Below are positions 16,093 through 23,869 of a stretch of DNA of 32,723 bases, in pieces. The notes under the pieces are model-generated. The model made no database searches. It was not told the DNA's origin and was given only the letters and a program-made list of their open reading frames with translations. The stretch covers positions 1-32,723 of the forward strand of contig CAJKXC010000025.1 in assembly GCA_905203765.1 (NCBI GenBank), in the 5' to 3' direction. This DNA comes from an uncultured Bacteroides sp. GTDB taxonomy: Bacteria; Bacteroidota; Bacteroidia; Bacteroidales; Bacteroidaceae. A program made the position numbers and the translations under genes. The stretch's first letter is position 1. Each line of letters opens with the position of its first letter.

Positions 16093-16512
16093 ATGAATGA
16101 AGCAAGAATAGACAAATGGATGTGGGCAGTGCGCATTTTCAAAACGCGCACCATTGCCGCCGAAGCCTGCAAAAAAGGACGTGTAAGCATCAATGGCGGA
16201 CTGGCAAAAGCCGCCCGTATGATAAAGCCGGGAGACGTGATTCAGGTGCGCAAACCACCCGTCACTTATTCCTTTAAGGTGCTGCAATCCATCGAAAAGC
16301 GTGTCGGCGCCAAACTCGTACCCGAAGTGATGGAGAACGTTACGACGCCCGACCAATACGAATTGCTGGAAATGAGCCGTGTCAGCGGCTTTGTGAACCG
16401 CGCCAAAGGTACCGGACGGCCTACAAAGAAAGACCGTCGTACCCTGGAAGACTTCACAGCCCCGGAATTTATGGATGATTTTGACTTTGAATTTGATTTT
16501 GAGGAAGAATAG
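16093..16512 (+). CDS. S4 domain RNA-binding protein (Hsp15/HslR-like)
   Basis: A 139-residue protein with an S4 RNA-binding domain at about residues 4-65 (ARIDKWMWAVRIFKTRTIAAEACKKGRVSINGG, then KPGDVIQVRK). E. coli Hsp15 binds free 50S subunits carrying nascent peptidyl-tRNA, and a rescue role next to pth is sensible. The middle has a GTGRPTKKDRR basic stretch as in HslR, and the tail is strongly acidic and Phe-rich (MDDFDFEFDFEEE). The Gfo/Idh/MocA gene begins 2 bp after its stop codon. Confidence 0.9.
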   Translation: MNEARIDKWMWAVRIFKTRTIAAEACKKGRVSINGGLAKAARMIKPGDVIQVRKPPVTYSFKVLQSIEKRVGAKLVPEVMENVTTPDQYELLEMSRVSGFVNRAKGTGRPTKKDRRTLEDFTAPEFMDDFDFEFDFEEE

Positions 16513-16514
16513 AT

Positions 16515-17501
16515 ATGAGCGATAAAATAATTAAATGGGGATTCATCGGTTGCGGAGAAGTGACCAAATACAAGAGCGGTCCCGCCTTTCAGAAGATAGA
16601 AAACTCCGAAGTAGTGGCAGTCATGAGCCGGAATGGAGCAAAAGCAAAAGCTTATGCCCAAGAGAGAAACATCCCCAAATGGTACGACGATGCCCAGGAA
16701 CTGATTGACGACGAAGAGATAAATGCCATCTACATCGCCACCCCGCCTTCGTCGCACGCCACCTACGCCATCATGTCCATGAAGGCGGGGAAGCCGGTTT
16801 ACATCGAAAAGCCGATGGCAGTGACCTACGAAGAGTGTTGCCGCATCAACCGCATCTCCAAGGAGACGGGCGTTCCGTGTTTCGTCGCTTACTACCGCCG
16901 TTATCTGCCTTATTTCCAAAAGGTAAAGTCACTGATAGACGAAGGCGCCGTCGGAAACGTCATCAACATACAAATCCGCTTTGCCCAGCCGCCCCGCGAC
17001 CTGGACTACAACAAAGAGAACCTGCCCTGGCGCGTACAGGCAGACATTGCCGGCGGCGGATACTTCTACGACCTGGCGCCGCATCAGATAGATTTATTGC
17101 AGGAAATATTCGGCTGTATCCTCGAAGCCAGCGGATATAAAAGCAACCGCGGCGGCTTATACCCGGTAGAAGACACCCTCAGCGCCTGCTTCCAGTTCGA
17201 CAACGGATTGGTGGGTAGCGGTTCCTGGTGCTTTGTTGCCCACGAGTCCGCCCGCGAGGACCGCATCGAGATTATCGGGGACAAGGGAATGCTTTGCTTT
17301 TCCGTATTTACCTACGCCCCCATCGCCCTGCACACAGAGAAGGGGCGTGAAGAAATTCTGGTCGAGAACCCCACCTACGTGCAGCAACCGCTTATCCAGG
17401 CAGTGGTAGACCACCTGCTGGGCAAATCCGTCTGCTCTTGCGACGGCGAAAGCGCCACGCTTACCAACTGGGTGATGGACAAGATACTCGGGAAGTTATA
17501 G
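16515..17501 (+). CDS. Gfo/Idh/MocA family NAD(P)-dependent oxidoreductase
   Basis: A 328-residue oxidoreductase. An N-terminal Rossmann fold (WGFIGCGEVTKYKSG, about residues 6-20) is followed by the EKPMA motif (VYIEKPMAVTYEE), whose Lys is catalytic in the family. The C-terminal domain carries GGGYFYDLAPHQIDLL, the conserved Asp/His pair of the active site, and a beta-sheet region. Members oxidise or reduce sugars, inositols and related polyols; the substrate cannot be read from sequence. It follows the S4 gene by 2 bp and its last codons overlap the converging antiporter gene by 6 bp. Confidence 0.9.
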   Translation: MSDKIIKWGFIGCGEVTKYKSGPAFQKIENSEVVAVMSRNGAKAKAYAQERNIPKWYDDAQELIDDEEINAIYIATPPSSHATYAIMSMKAGKPVYIEKPMAVTYEECCRINRISKETGVPCFVAYYRRYLPYFQKVKSLIDEGAVGNVINIQIRFAQPPRDLDYNKENLPWRVQADIAGGGYFYDLAPHQIDLLQEIFGCILEASGYKSNRGGLYPVEDTLSACFQFDNGLVGSGSWCFVAHESAREDRIEIIGDKGMLCFSVFTYAPIALHTEKGREEILVENPTYVQQPLIQAVVDHLLGKSVCSCDGESATLTNWVMDKILGKL

Positions 17502-19754
17502 GCGGCTATCCCGGTTGACCAGCCGGTACACGTCGTCATTCTCACCGACAATCCACACAATATCGCCTTCGGTAAAAGGCTCGCGCGGATCGGGAGCGTG
17601 CAACGTCTCCCCTTCCCGCTCCACACCGGCTATCAGGCAGTGATATTCTTCGCGTATTCCCGCTTCTTTCAGCGTTTTGTTCAGGAACTGAGAGTGTTCG
17701 TCCACACGGAACTGGCGCAGAATCATTTCGCTCTTCTCTATCACATCGACATCCATAGCAGACACTTTGTCCATCTCCTGCCCGAACACGTTCAGTTCTT
17801 CGTCCGTGGCAATCACCTGTATCTTGTCCTGCGGAAAGAGGCGGACGGATGCACCGGGAATATTGATACGTTTCTTGCCACGAAGGATGGAAACCACGTG
17901 CACGCCGTATTTCTTGCCAAAGTTCAGTTCTTCCAGCGTCTTGCCTGCCCACTCCGATTCACCGGGAATCACGAAATCCGTCAGATGCAGGTCGCGCGAA
18001 AGCAGACGCCCCGCATACTCCGGCTTCTTCTCGCCCAGGTATTCGGCACGCATATCGCGATAGCGCAGGTTCTGGAAGAAAGTCCTCTCTATCATGATAG
18101 ACTGCTTCTTCAACTGGCGGGACAGTATCATCAGCGTCACCAGCAGCACTGCCACGCCGAACACCAGTCCGACGGACACCTTGAACAAACCGCCTATCAC
18201 AAACATGACAAACGAAACCGCCAGCAACAGGCGCAATACAATCGTAGCAACCAACGGCGCCCGGTTCCCACGCCCGTCCTTCCACAACGTAACGAACTCA
18301 ACCGAATGGTTCTTCTTTATCATAATGGCGCGCAGGAAAGGAGCGATGAACAATATCGTCACAAGAGCCGCCACCCAAGAACCCCAGATGCCCGGCAGAC
18401 TATGCCGGCACAAAGGCACCAGGAAACGGAACGACAAGGCTATCACCGCCACACTGATAATGGAGTACACCACCGTAATCCGCACCAGGGCGAATATCAG
18501 TTTTTTCCACAGACTTTCATGGTTCATGGTCTGCGAACCCAGGGTATAACGGGTCAGGAAGCCCAGCCACTTGGCGGGCAAATGCGTATCTACGAAGTTG
18601 GAAGCCGGTTCCGCCAGGCGAATCATATAAGGAGTAATAAAAGTAGTGATAACGGACACCGCCACCACAATAGGATACAGAAAATGACTGGTAACGTGCA
18701 GCGAAACACCCAGCGAGGCAATGATGAAAGCAAACTCTCCGATTTGCGTCAGACTGAAGCCGCATTGCATAGCAGTCTTCAGCGGTTGCCCCGAAAGCAA
18801 CACGCCCAGCGTTCCGAACAAAGACTGTCCGATGAGCACAGCCAGGGTCAGCACCATAATCGGAACGGCGTATTCCACAATCATGGCAGGGTCTACCATC
18901 ATGCCCACCGATACGAAGAAGATAGCTCCGAACAAATCCTTTACCGGCTTCCCCAGCCGTTCTATGCTCTCCGCCTCTACTGTCTCCGCAAGGATGGAGC
19001 CCATGATGAACGCCCCGAAAGCAGCCGAAAATCCGGTATGCGCCGCCATCACCACCATGCCGAAGCAAAGCCCCAGAGACACAATCAGCAGTGTTTCCTC
19101 ACTCATCAGCTTCCGGCAACGCTTCAGCAGCACGGGGATAAGGTAGATGCCCACCACGAACCACAGTATCAGGAAGAACAGCAGTTTGGCAATGCTCTCC
19201 AGCATCTCCGTTCCCTCAAAATTGTTGCTGACCGCCATAGTGGACAGCATCACCATCAGCACGATAGCAAGAATATCTTCAAGGATAAGTATGCTGAGAA
19301 CCAGCCCGGTAAACTGCTTCTTACGCAGCCCCAAGTCATCGAAAGCCTTATAAATAATAGTAGTGGACGACATGGCAATCATACCGCCCAGGAAGATGCA
19401 GTCCATCCGTTTCCACCCGAAAGCGGTGCCCACCGTCACGCCCAACAGTATCATACAGAAGATAATAGTGCAGGCGGCAATAATCGCCGCCCCGCCCACT
19501 TTCACTATCTTCTTGAAGCTGAATTCCAGTCCCAGTGCAAACAGCAGGAAGATGACGCCGATGTCCGCCCAAGTCTGTATATTCGCCGTGTCCATTACCG
19601 AAGGCGTGTACGCCATGTGGGGGCTGGCAAGGAATCCGGCGACCACATATCCCAACACCAGCGGTTGTTTCAACTTCTTGAACAGCAGGGTCATAATACC
19701 TGCACAAATCAGTATCAGAGCCAGGTCGGCTATCAGGGGAGCTAAGTGTGACAT
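17496..19754 (-). CDS. CPA2 cation:proton antiporter with C-terminal TrkA-C domains (KefB-like)
   Basis: A 752-residue membrane protein. The N-terminal two thirds hold an Na+/H+ exchanger domain with about 12 transmembrane segments (LILICAGIMTLLFKKLKQPLVLGYVVAGFL; GVIFLLFALGLEFSF; AFGAFIMGSILAETVE). Extra membrane helices follow (about 410-550), with a cytoplasmic C-terminus from about residue 590. That end contains two TrkA-C-like modules (TDFVIPGESEWAGKTLEELNFGKKYGVHVVSILRG; FLNKTLKEAGIREEYHCLIAGVER, FTEGDIVWIVGEND). No complete TrkA-N nucleotide-binding GxGxxG was seen, so regulation is likely through the TrkA-C part. It probably exchanges K+ or Na+ for protons. It lies 95 bp downstream of hisB. 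Confidence 0.9.
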   Translation of the reverse strand: MSHLAPLIADLALILICAGIMTLLFKKLKQPLVLGYVVAGFLASPHMAYTPSVMDTANIQTWADIGVIFLLFALGLEFSFKKIVKVGGAAIIAACTIIFCMILLGVTVGTAFGWKRMDCIFLGGMIAMSSTTIIYKAFDDLGLRKKQFTGLVLSILILEDILAIVLMVMLSTMAVSNNFEGTEMLESIAKLLFFLILWFVVGIYLIPVLLKRCRKLMSEETLLIVSLGLCFGMVVMAAHTGFSAAFGAFIMGSILAETVEAESIERLGKPVKDLFGAIFFVSVGMMVDPAMIVEYAVPIMVLTLAVLIGQSLFGTLGVLLSGQPLKTAMQCGFSLTQIGEFAFIIASLGVSLHVTSHFLYPIVVAVSVITTFITPYMIRLAEPASNFVDTHLPAKWLGFLTRYTLGSQTMNHESLWKKLIFALVRITVVYSIISVAVIALSFRFLVPLCRHSLPGIWGSWVAALVTILFIAPFLRAIMIKKNHSVEFVTLWKDGRGNRAPLVATIVLRLLLAVSFVMFVIGGLFKVSVGLVFGVAVLLVTLMILSRQLKKQSIMIERTFFQNLRYRDMRAEYLGEKKPEYAGRLLSRDLHLTDFVIPGESEWAGKTLEELNFGKKYGVHVVSILRGKKRINIPGASVRLFPQDKIQVIATDEELNVFGQEMDKVSAMDVDVIEKSEMILRQFRVDEHSQFLNKTLKEAGIREEYHCLIAGVEREGETLHAPDPREPFTEGDIVWIVGENDDVYRLVNRDSRL

Positions 19755-19782
19755 ATTATTCGTCCATATACTTTTTCTGTGT

Positions 19783-19790
19783 CAAAGATA
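19783..19790 (-). promoter_or_regulatory. Probable -7 promoter element for the antiporter gene
   Basis: On the minus strand this reads TATCTTTG, an exact TAnnTTTG element 29 bp before the antiporter ATG. No clear -33 TTTG box is found at the right distance. It suggests the antiporter has a promoter separate from the his operon. Confidence 0.5.
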
Positions 19791-19849
19791 CGGAAAATAT
19801 TTATCTGTACTTACATTTCTATCTTATTATAATCACGAATAAGAAGGGG

Positions 19850-20998
19850 TTACAACACCCCCTTCGAGCTGGGCAGTTCAAAGTGATAAATATCCCGCTT
19901 CACCGCCATCTTCAACGCGCGCGCCAGTGCCTTGAAGATACCTTCTATTTTATGATGCTCGTTCTGTCCTTCGGCTTTGACGTTCAGGTTCATCCGGGCA
20001 GCATCGCTCAGCGACTTGAAGAAGTGCAGGAACATTTCCGTGGGCATCTCCCCTATCTTCTCGCGCTTGAACTCCGCGTCCCACACCAGCCACGGGCGTC
20101 CGCCGAAGTCCAGGCACACCTGGCAGAGGCAATCGTCCATAGGCAAGGCATAGCCGTAGCGCTCGATGCCGCGCTTGCTGCCAAGCGCCTGGTAGAGGCA
20201 TTCGCCCAAGGCAAGGGCGGTATCTTCTATGGTGTGGTGTTCGTCCACTTCCAGGTCGCCTTTCACACGGATGGTCAGGTCTATGCCGCCGTGCTTGCCT
20301 ATCTGCTCCAGCATATGGTCGAAGAAGCCCAGACCGGTGCTGATGTCGCAATGCCCGTCGCCGTCGAGGTTCAGAGACACATAGATATCGGTTTCTTTGG
20401 TGGTGCGGCGCACTTCGGCTTTGCGCTCGCCGGCAAACAGGAACTCCGCCACCTTATCCCAGTCCTTCGTGACGAGGGCACAGACTTCTTCGAGTCCTTC
20501 GCAAGCGGCATCTCCCCCCTCGGAAACGGGTTTCAGCGAGGTGGTATCTTCTTGCAGAAAGATGGCGCGGCAACCCAGGTTCTTTGCCAGTTCCACGTCC
20601 GTGGGGCGGTCGCCGATGACAAAGCTGCCGGCAAGGTCATAATCCGGATTATCCAGGTATTTGGTAAGCATCCCGATACGCGGTTTGCGGGTGGGGGCAT
20701 TGTCGGCGGGCATACTGCGGTCTATGCAAATGTCGTCGAACGTGATGCCTTCACCTTCCAGCGTTTTCATCATCAGGTTGTGTGCCGGCCAGAAGGTATC
20801 TTCGGGGAAAGAAGCGGTGCCCAGCCCGTCCTGATTGGTCACCATCACAAACTCAAAGTCCAGTTTGCTGCGGATAAAGCCCAGGTTGCGCATCACTTTC
20901 GGATAAAACTCCAGCTTCTCCAGCGAATCCAGTTGGTAATCCACCGGCGGTTCAATGACCAGCGTTCCGTCACGGTCTATAAAAAGTATTTTCTTCAT
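19850..20998 (-). CDS. hisB: Bifunctional histidinol-phosphatase / imidazoleglycerol-phosphate dehydratase
   Basis: From the ATG at 20998 the product is 382 residues (MKKILFIDRDGTLVIEPP); the frame is open further upstream but only through repeat sequence. The N-terminal HAD phosphatase (about 1-165) has the FIDRDGTL nucleophile motif, VTNQDGLGT and GDRPTDVE, and removes phosphate from histidinol phosphate. The C-terminal dehydratase (about 190-382) has the two metal motifs HHTIEDTALALGE and EHHKIEG, and makes imidazole acetol phosphate. The phosphatase zinc loop of E. coli HisB (CxH...CxC) is not conserved: the equivalent stretch reads ICIDRSMPADNAPTRKP. It is the last gene of hisGDCB. Confidence 0.96.
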   Translation of the reverse strand: MKKILFIDRDGTLVIEPPVDYQLDSLEKLEFYPKVMRNLGFIRSKLDFEFVMVTNQDGLGTASFPEDTFWPAHNLMMKTLEGEGITFDDICIDRSMPADNAPTRKPRIGMLTKYLDNPDYDLAGSFVIGDRPTDVELAKNLGCRAIFLQEDTTSLKPVSEGGDAACEGLEEVCALVTKDWDKVAEFLFAGERKAEVRRTTKETDIYVSLNLDGDGHCDISTGLGFFDHMLEQIGKHGGIDLTIRVKGDLEVDEHHTIEDTALALGECLYQALGSKRGIERYGYALPMDDCLCQVCLDFGGRPWLVWDAEFKREKIGEMPTEMFLHFFKSLSDAARMNLNVKAEGQNEHHKIEGIFKALARALKMAVKRDIYHFELPSSKGVL

Positions 20999-21030
20999 AA
21001 TAATTCTATTTAATAAATGGGAATTTCTTT

Positions 21031-21060
21031 CACCACAGAGGACACAGAGTCTCACAGAGC
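21031..21060. repeat. CACCACAGAGGACACAGAG repeat, single copy
   Basis: CACCACAGAGGACACAGAG followed by TCTCACAGAG lies immediately upstream of hisB (33-62 bp before its ATG). The same unit, often as an inverted pair, occurs at 23720-23861 and 25032-25160. This copy has no downstream partner arm. It is part of the 334-bp hisC/hisB gap (20999-21332), which contains no gene. Confidence 0.8.
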
Positions 21061-21097
21061 TCTGGGGAATTTAGCGGTGTACAGCAGCAGTATCTCG

Positions 21098-21234
21098 ATT
21101 CTCCTCCTCTTGGGAGGAGGAGTACCCGAAGGGGGAGGTGGTAGGAAGAAAAGAATACCTTTGAAAGATTACTTTTGCATTGTGCTCTCTACCACCCCGC
21201 CCTTTGGGCACCCCTCCTCCCAAGAGGAGGGGAA
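21098..21234. repeat. Inverted repeat element (CTCCTCTTGGGAGGAG type) in the hisC/hisB gap
   Basis: Two arms of about 47 bp (21098-21144 and 21188-21234) are inverted copies with several mismatches, including CTCCTCTTGGGAGGAG, which is itself palindromic, and GGTGGTAG / CTACCACC. The roughly 45-bp spacer contains TTACTTTTGCATTG, a TAnnTTTG-like sequence. The element could form a long stem-loop in the his mRNA. This kind of intergenic element is familiar from Bacteroides genomes, though I cannot name it. Confidence 0.82.
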
Positions 21235-21306
21235 TGGAGTTACTCTACAAATATCATCGCGCCGCACGGTCCTTGTCAACTTGTCCCCTCGTATCCTCGT
21301 CAACTT

Positions 21307-21331
21307 AATTTAGCGGCTTCGCCGCTAAATT
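21307..21331. repeat. Perfect 11-bp hairpin right after hisC
   Basis: AATTTAGCGGC, TTC, GCCGCTAAATT form a perfect stem 1 bp past the hisC stop codon. On the minus strand it is followed by AAGTTGACG and not by a T run, so it is not a classical terminator and may instead protect or pause the hisC mRNA. Related AATTTAGCGG strings occur at 21069 and 32522. Confidence 0.7.
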
Positions 21332-21332
21332 A

Positions 21333-22370
21333 TCATTTATATTCCTTCAACGCCTCTATCAGCTTCTCATTCTCCATCCGCGTCCCCACCGTCACACGCA
21401 GGCAGTTGCCGCAAAGCACGATGGAGTGGCGGTTGCGGACAATGATTCCCCGTGCCACCAGATAATTGTAAATCTTCACGGCATCCGTCACACGCACCAG
21501 GAAGAAGTTGGCGCTCGACGGGAACAGATGTTTCGTGCAAGGCAACCGGGCAAATTCAGCTTCCAGGTGTTCGCGCTCCTCTTTCAGCATCTTCACCCAG
21601 CGGTCTATCTCGTAGTATCGGTGCAGCATCTCCACTGCCTGCTGCTGCGTCAACTGATTCACATTATAGGGATATTTTATCTTATTAAGGATGCCGATAA
21701 TCTCCGGCGAAGCAAACGCCATGCCCAGGCGGATGGCGGCGCATCCCCATGCCTTAGAGAAGGTCTGAAGCACCACCAGATTGGGATACTTGTCCAGCTC
21801 TTCGAGGAAAGAAGGCGCTTCGGAGAAGTCGTTGTACGCTTCGTCCAGCACCACCAACCCGTCGAACTTGCGTATCAGCTTCACAATCTCGCTGCGGAGC
21901 AGGTCGTTTCCCGTCGGGTTATTGGGAGAACAAAGAAAAATCAGCTTTGTCATCTCGTTCGCTTCATCCAGCAGTTCCTCTGCCGAGAACTGGAAATCCT
22001 CGTCGAGCAGCACCCTGCGGTACTCCACATCGTTCACATTGGCACACACCTCATACATGCCGTAGGTGGGGGCGATGGCTACTACATTATCTATCACCGG
22101 ATCGCAGAAAGCGCGGTACATCAGGTCGATAGCTTCATCGCTGCCGTTTCCCAGAAAGATATGTTCGGGACTCACCTTCTTTATCTTCGCCAGTTCCGCT
22201 TTCAGTTCCCGCTGCAACGGGTCGGGATAACGGTTGTGCGGCATATTGTAGGGGTTCTCGTTGGCATCGAGAAAGACGGATGCCGCAGCGCCGTTGTATT
22301 CGTCGCGTGCCGAGGAATAGGGTTTCAAATCCCAGATGTTCGACCGGGTCAGTTCTTTCAATGTTCTCAT
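21333..22370 (-). CDS. hisC: Histidinol-phosphate aminotransferase
   Basis: HisC is a PLP-dependent class I/II aminotransferase that converts imidazole acetol phosphate and glutamate to histidinol phosphate. The 345-residue product has the family segments LDANENPYNMPHNRYPDP near the N-terminus, CSPNNPTGN, VVLDEAYNDFSE, and the PLP lysine in TFSKAWGCAAIRLGMA, with the phosphate-binding Arg nearby. The C-terminus has GNCLRVTVGTRMENEKLIEALKEYK. It starts 25 bp after hisD across an ATTTATGATTTAT microrepeat. Order is hisG-hisD-hisC-hisB. Confidence 0.97.
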   Translation of the reverse strand: MRTLKELTRSNIWDLKPYSSARDEYNGAAASVFLDANENPYNMPHNRYPDPLQRELKAELAKIKKVSPEHIFLGNGSDEAIDLMYRAFCDPVIDNVVAIAPTYGMYEVCANVNDVEYRRVLLDEDFQFSAEELLDEANEMTKLIFLCSPNNPTGNDLLRSEIVKLIRKFDGLVVLDEAYNDFSEAPSFLEELDKYPNLVVLQTFSKAWGCAAIRLGMAFASPEIIGILNKIKYPYNVNQLTQQQAVEMLHRYYEIDRWVKMLKEEREHLEAEFARLPCTKHLFPSSANFFLVRVTDAVKIYNYLVARGIIVRNRHSIVLCGNCLRVTVGTRMENEKLIEALKEYK

Positions 22371-22382
22371 GTGGGGAGATTT

Positions 22383-22412
22383 ATGATTTATGATTTATAA
22401 TTTATGATTTAT
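22383..22412. repeat. ATTTATGATTTAT microrepeat spanning the hisD stop codon
   Basis: Four ATTTAT(G/A)A units fill the hisC/hisD gap and run into the 3' end of hisD, so that the last HisD residues NHKL are encoded by repeat sequence. The same microrepeat precedes recA (1707-1722) and hisG (24727-24752). Confidence 0.65.
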
Positions 22413-23687
22413 GGACTTCAGTCTTACGGTGACTGCGTTCTTGTGCGCATCCAGGCACTCATTGGCTGCCATTACTTCGATGGCGGGACCGATGGCGCGC
22501 ATCCCTTCCGGCTTTATCTCCTGGAAAGTAATCTTGCGGATAAAGCTGTCCAGGCTGACGCCACTATAAGCCTTGGCATAGCCGTTGGTAGGCAGCGTAT
22601 GGTTCGTGCCCGAGGCATAGTCTCCCGCGCTTTCGGGCGTCAGGGAGCCTAAGAACACCGAACCGGCATTCACCACGCGCTCCGCCACCGACAGATAGTC
22701 GGCTGTTTCTATAATCAGATGCTCGGGGGCGTAGGCATTGGTCAGTTCGATGGCTTCCGCCATATCGCGCACCACAATCAGCTTGCTGTTGGCAAGAGAT
22801 TTCGCGGCAATCTCCTTGCGGGGGAGCAAGTCCAGTTGGCGCTCCACTTCTGCCTTCACCGCCTGTTGCAACGAGGCGGAAGTGGTGATAAGCATGGCCT
22901 GGCTATCTACTCCATGCTCCGCCTGGCTCAGCAGGTCGGCTGCCACGAATGCGGGGTTCGCCGTTTCATCCGCCAGCACTTCCACTTCCGAGGGACCGGC
23001 AGGCATATCGATCGCTACATCGCGCAGGCTCACCAGCTGTTTGGCGGCGGTCACGTACTGGTTTCCGGGGCCGAATATCTTGTACACCTTCGGCACGCTC
23101 TCCGTACCGTATGCCAGGGCAGCAATCGCCTGCACGCCACCGGCTTTGAAGATACGGCTGACGCCTGCCACCCGTGCGGCAAAGAGTACGGCAGGATGCA
23201 CCTTCCCGTCCTTGCCCGGCGGGGTACAAAGCACAATCTCCTTGCATCCCGCTATCTTGGCGGGCACTGCCAGCATCAGCACGGTGGAAAACAGCGGGGC
23301 TGTTCCGCCCGGAATATAAAGTCCCACCTTCTCGATGGCAACTGCCTTTTGCCAGCACGTCACGCCCGGTTGCGTCTGTATCTGCTTGCCCTCAAAGCGT
23401 TGTGCGGCGTGGAAGGTTTCGATGTTCTGCTTTGCCAGCCGGATGGCGGCTTTCAGTTCTTCACTTACCAGCGCCTCGGCCTCTTCCAGTTCTTCCCGGC
23501 TCACGGCAAGCGAGGTCAAAGCCGCTTTGTCAAACTTCTCTTCGTATTCCAGCACGGCACGGTCTCCCTCGGCCTGCACACGGGCTATAATGCCCCGCAC
23601 CGTATCGAACAGGTTTTCCGTGTTCATCACCGGACGTTTCAGAATTTCCGCCCATTGGGATTTATCAGGATTGGTTATCAGTATCAT
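22395..23687 (-). CDS. hisD: Histidinol dehydrogenase
   Basis: HisD is a zinc enzyme that oxidises L-histidinol to histidine in two NAD-dependent steps. The 430-residue length is normal. Signatures include EKVGLYIPGGTAPLFSTVLMLAVPAKIAGC, IFGPGNQYVTAAKQLV, AIDMPAGPSEVEVLADETANPAFVAADLLSQAEHG (zinc and substrate residues Gln/His), and the C-terminal ESAGDYASGTNHTLPTNGYAKAYSGVSLDSFIRKITFQE with its metal and catalytic residues. The gene follows hisG after a 182-bp spacer filled by an inverted repeat, and precedes hisC by 24 bp. Confidence 0.97.
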   Translation of the reverse strand: MILITNPDKSQWAEILKRPVMNTENLFDTVRGIIARVQAEGDRAVLEYEEKFDKAALTSLAVSREELEEAEALVSEELKAAIRLAKQNIETFHAAQRFEGKQIQTQPGVTCWQKAVAIEKVGLYIPGGTAPLFSTVLMLAVPAKIAGCKEIVLCTPPGKDGKVHPAVLFAARVAGVSRIFKAGGVQAIAALAYGTESVPKVYKIFGPGNQYVTAAKQLVSLRDVAIDMPAGPSEVEVLADETANPAFVAADLLSQAEHGVDSQAMLITTSASLQQAVKAEVERQLDLLPRKEIAAKSLANSKLIVVRDMAEAIELTNAYAPEHLIIETADYLSVAERVVNAGSVFLGSLTPESAGDYASGTNHTLPTNGYAKAYSGVSLDSFIRKITFQEIKPEGMRAIGPAIEVMAANECLDAHKNAVTVRLKSINHKL

Positions 23688-23719
23688 AACTAATTGTTTT
23701 TCGGTTTATTATTTATTTT

Positions 23720-23861
23720 CACCACAGAGGGCACAGGGTTTCACAGAGGAAAGAAAAAAACGCAGATTAACGCAGATTCACACAGATTATTTATGCTTTT
23801 TTCTCTTTGCGAGAATCTGCGTTTCTATTAAACTCTGTGAGACTCTGTGTCCTCTGTGGTG
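23720..23861. repeat. Nested inverted repeat in the hisG/hisD spacer
   Basis: The outer arms (23720-23748 and 23833-23861, 29 bp, 3-4 mismatches) are the CACCACAGAGGRCACAG unit. An inner pair AAACGCAGATT (23758-23768) and AATCTGCGTTT (23814-23824) belongs to the ACGCAGATTA family. Between them lies an ACGCAGATTCACACAGATTA tandem run. The whole 182-bp spacer is this element; transcribed, it would fold into a long stem that could cause partial termination or mRNA processing inside the operon. Confidence 0.85.
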
Positions 23862-23869
23862 CCTCTTTC

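Noticed and set aside
17598..19745. 715-codon open frame on the plus strand
   Set aside because: It is fully antisense to the antiporter gene, and its translation is rich in His, Gln and Arg without any family pattern. It reflects codon bias of the true gene on the minus strand.
19748..21013. 421-codon open frame antisense to hisB
   Set aside because: It covers the reverse complement of hisB, and no family pattern is present.
21307..21331. Rho-independent terminator after hisC
   Set aside because: The hairpin is perfect, but on the hisC strand it is followed by AAGTTGACG, not by a T run, so I list it as a hairpin only.
21426..23693. Two 324-codon plus-strand frames antisense to hisC and hisD
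   Set aside because: Both are shadows of the his genes, with His/Gln-rich low-information translations.
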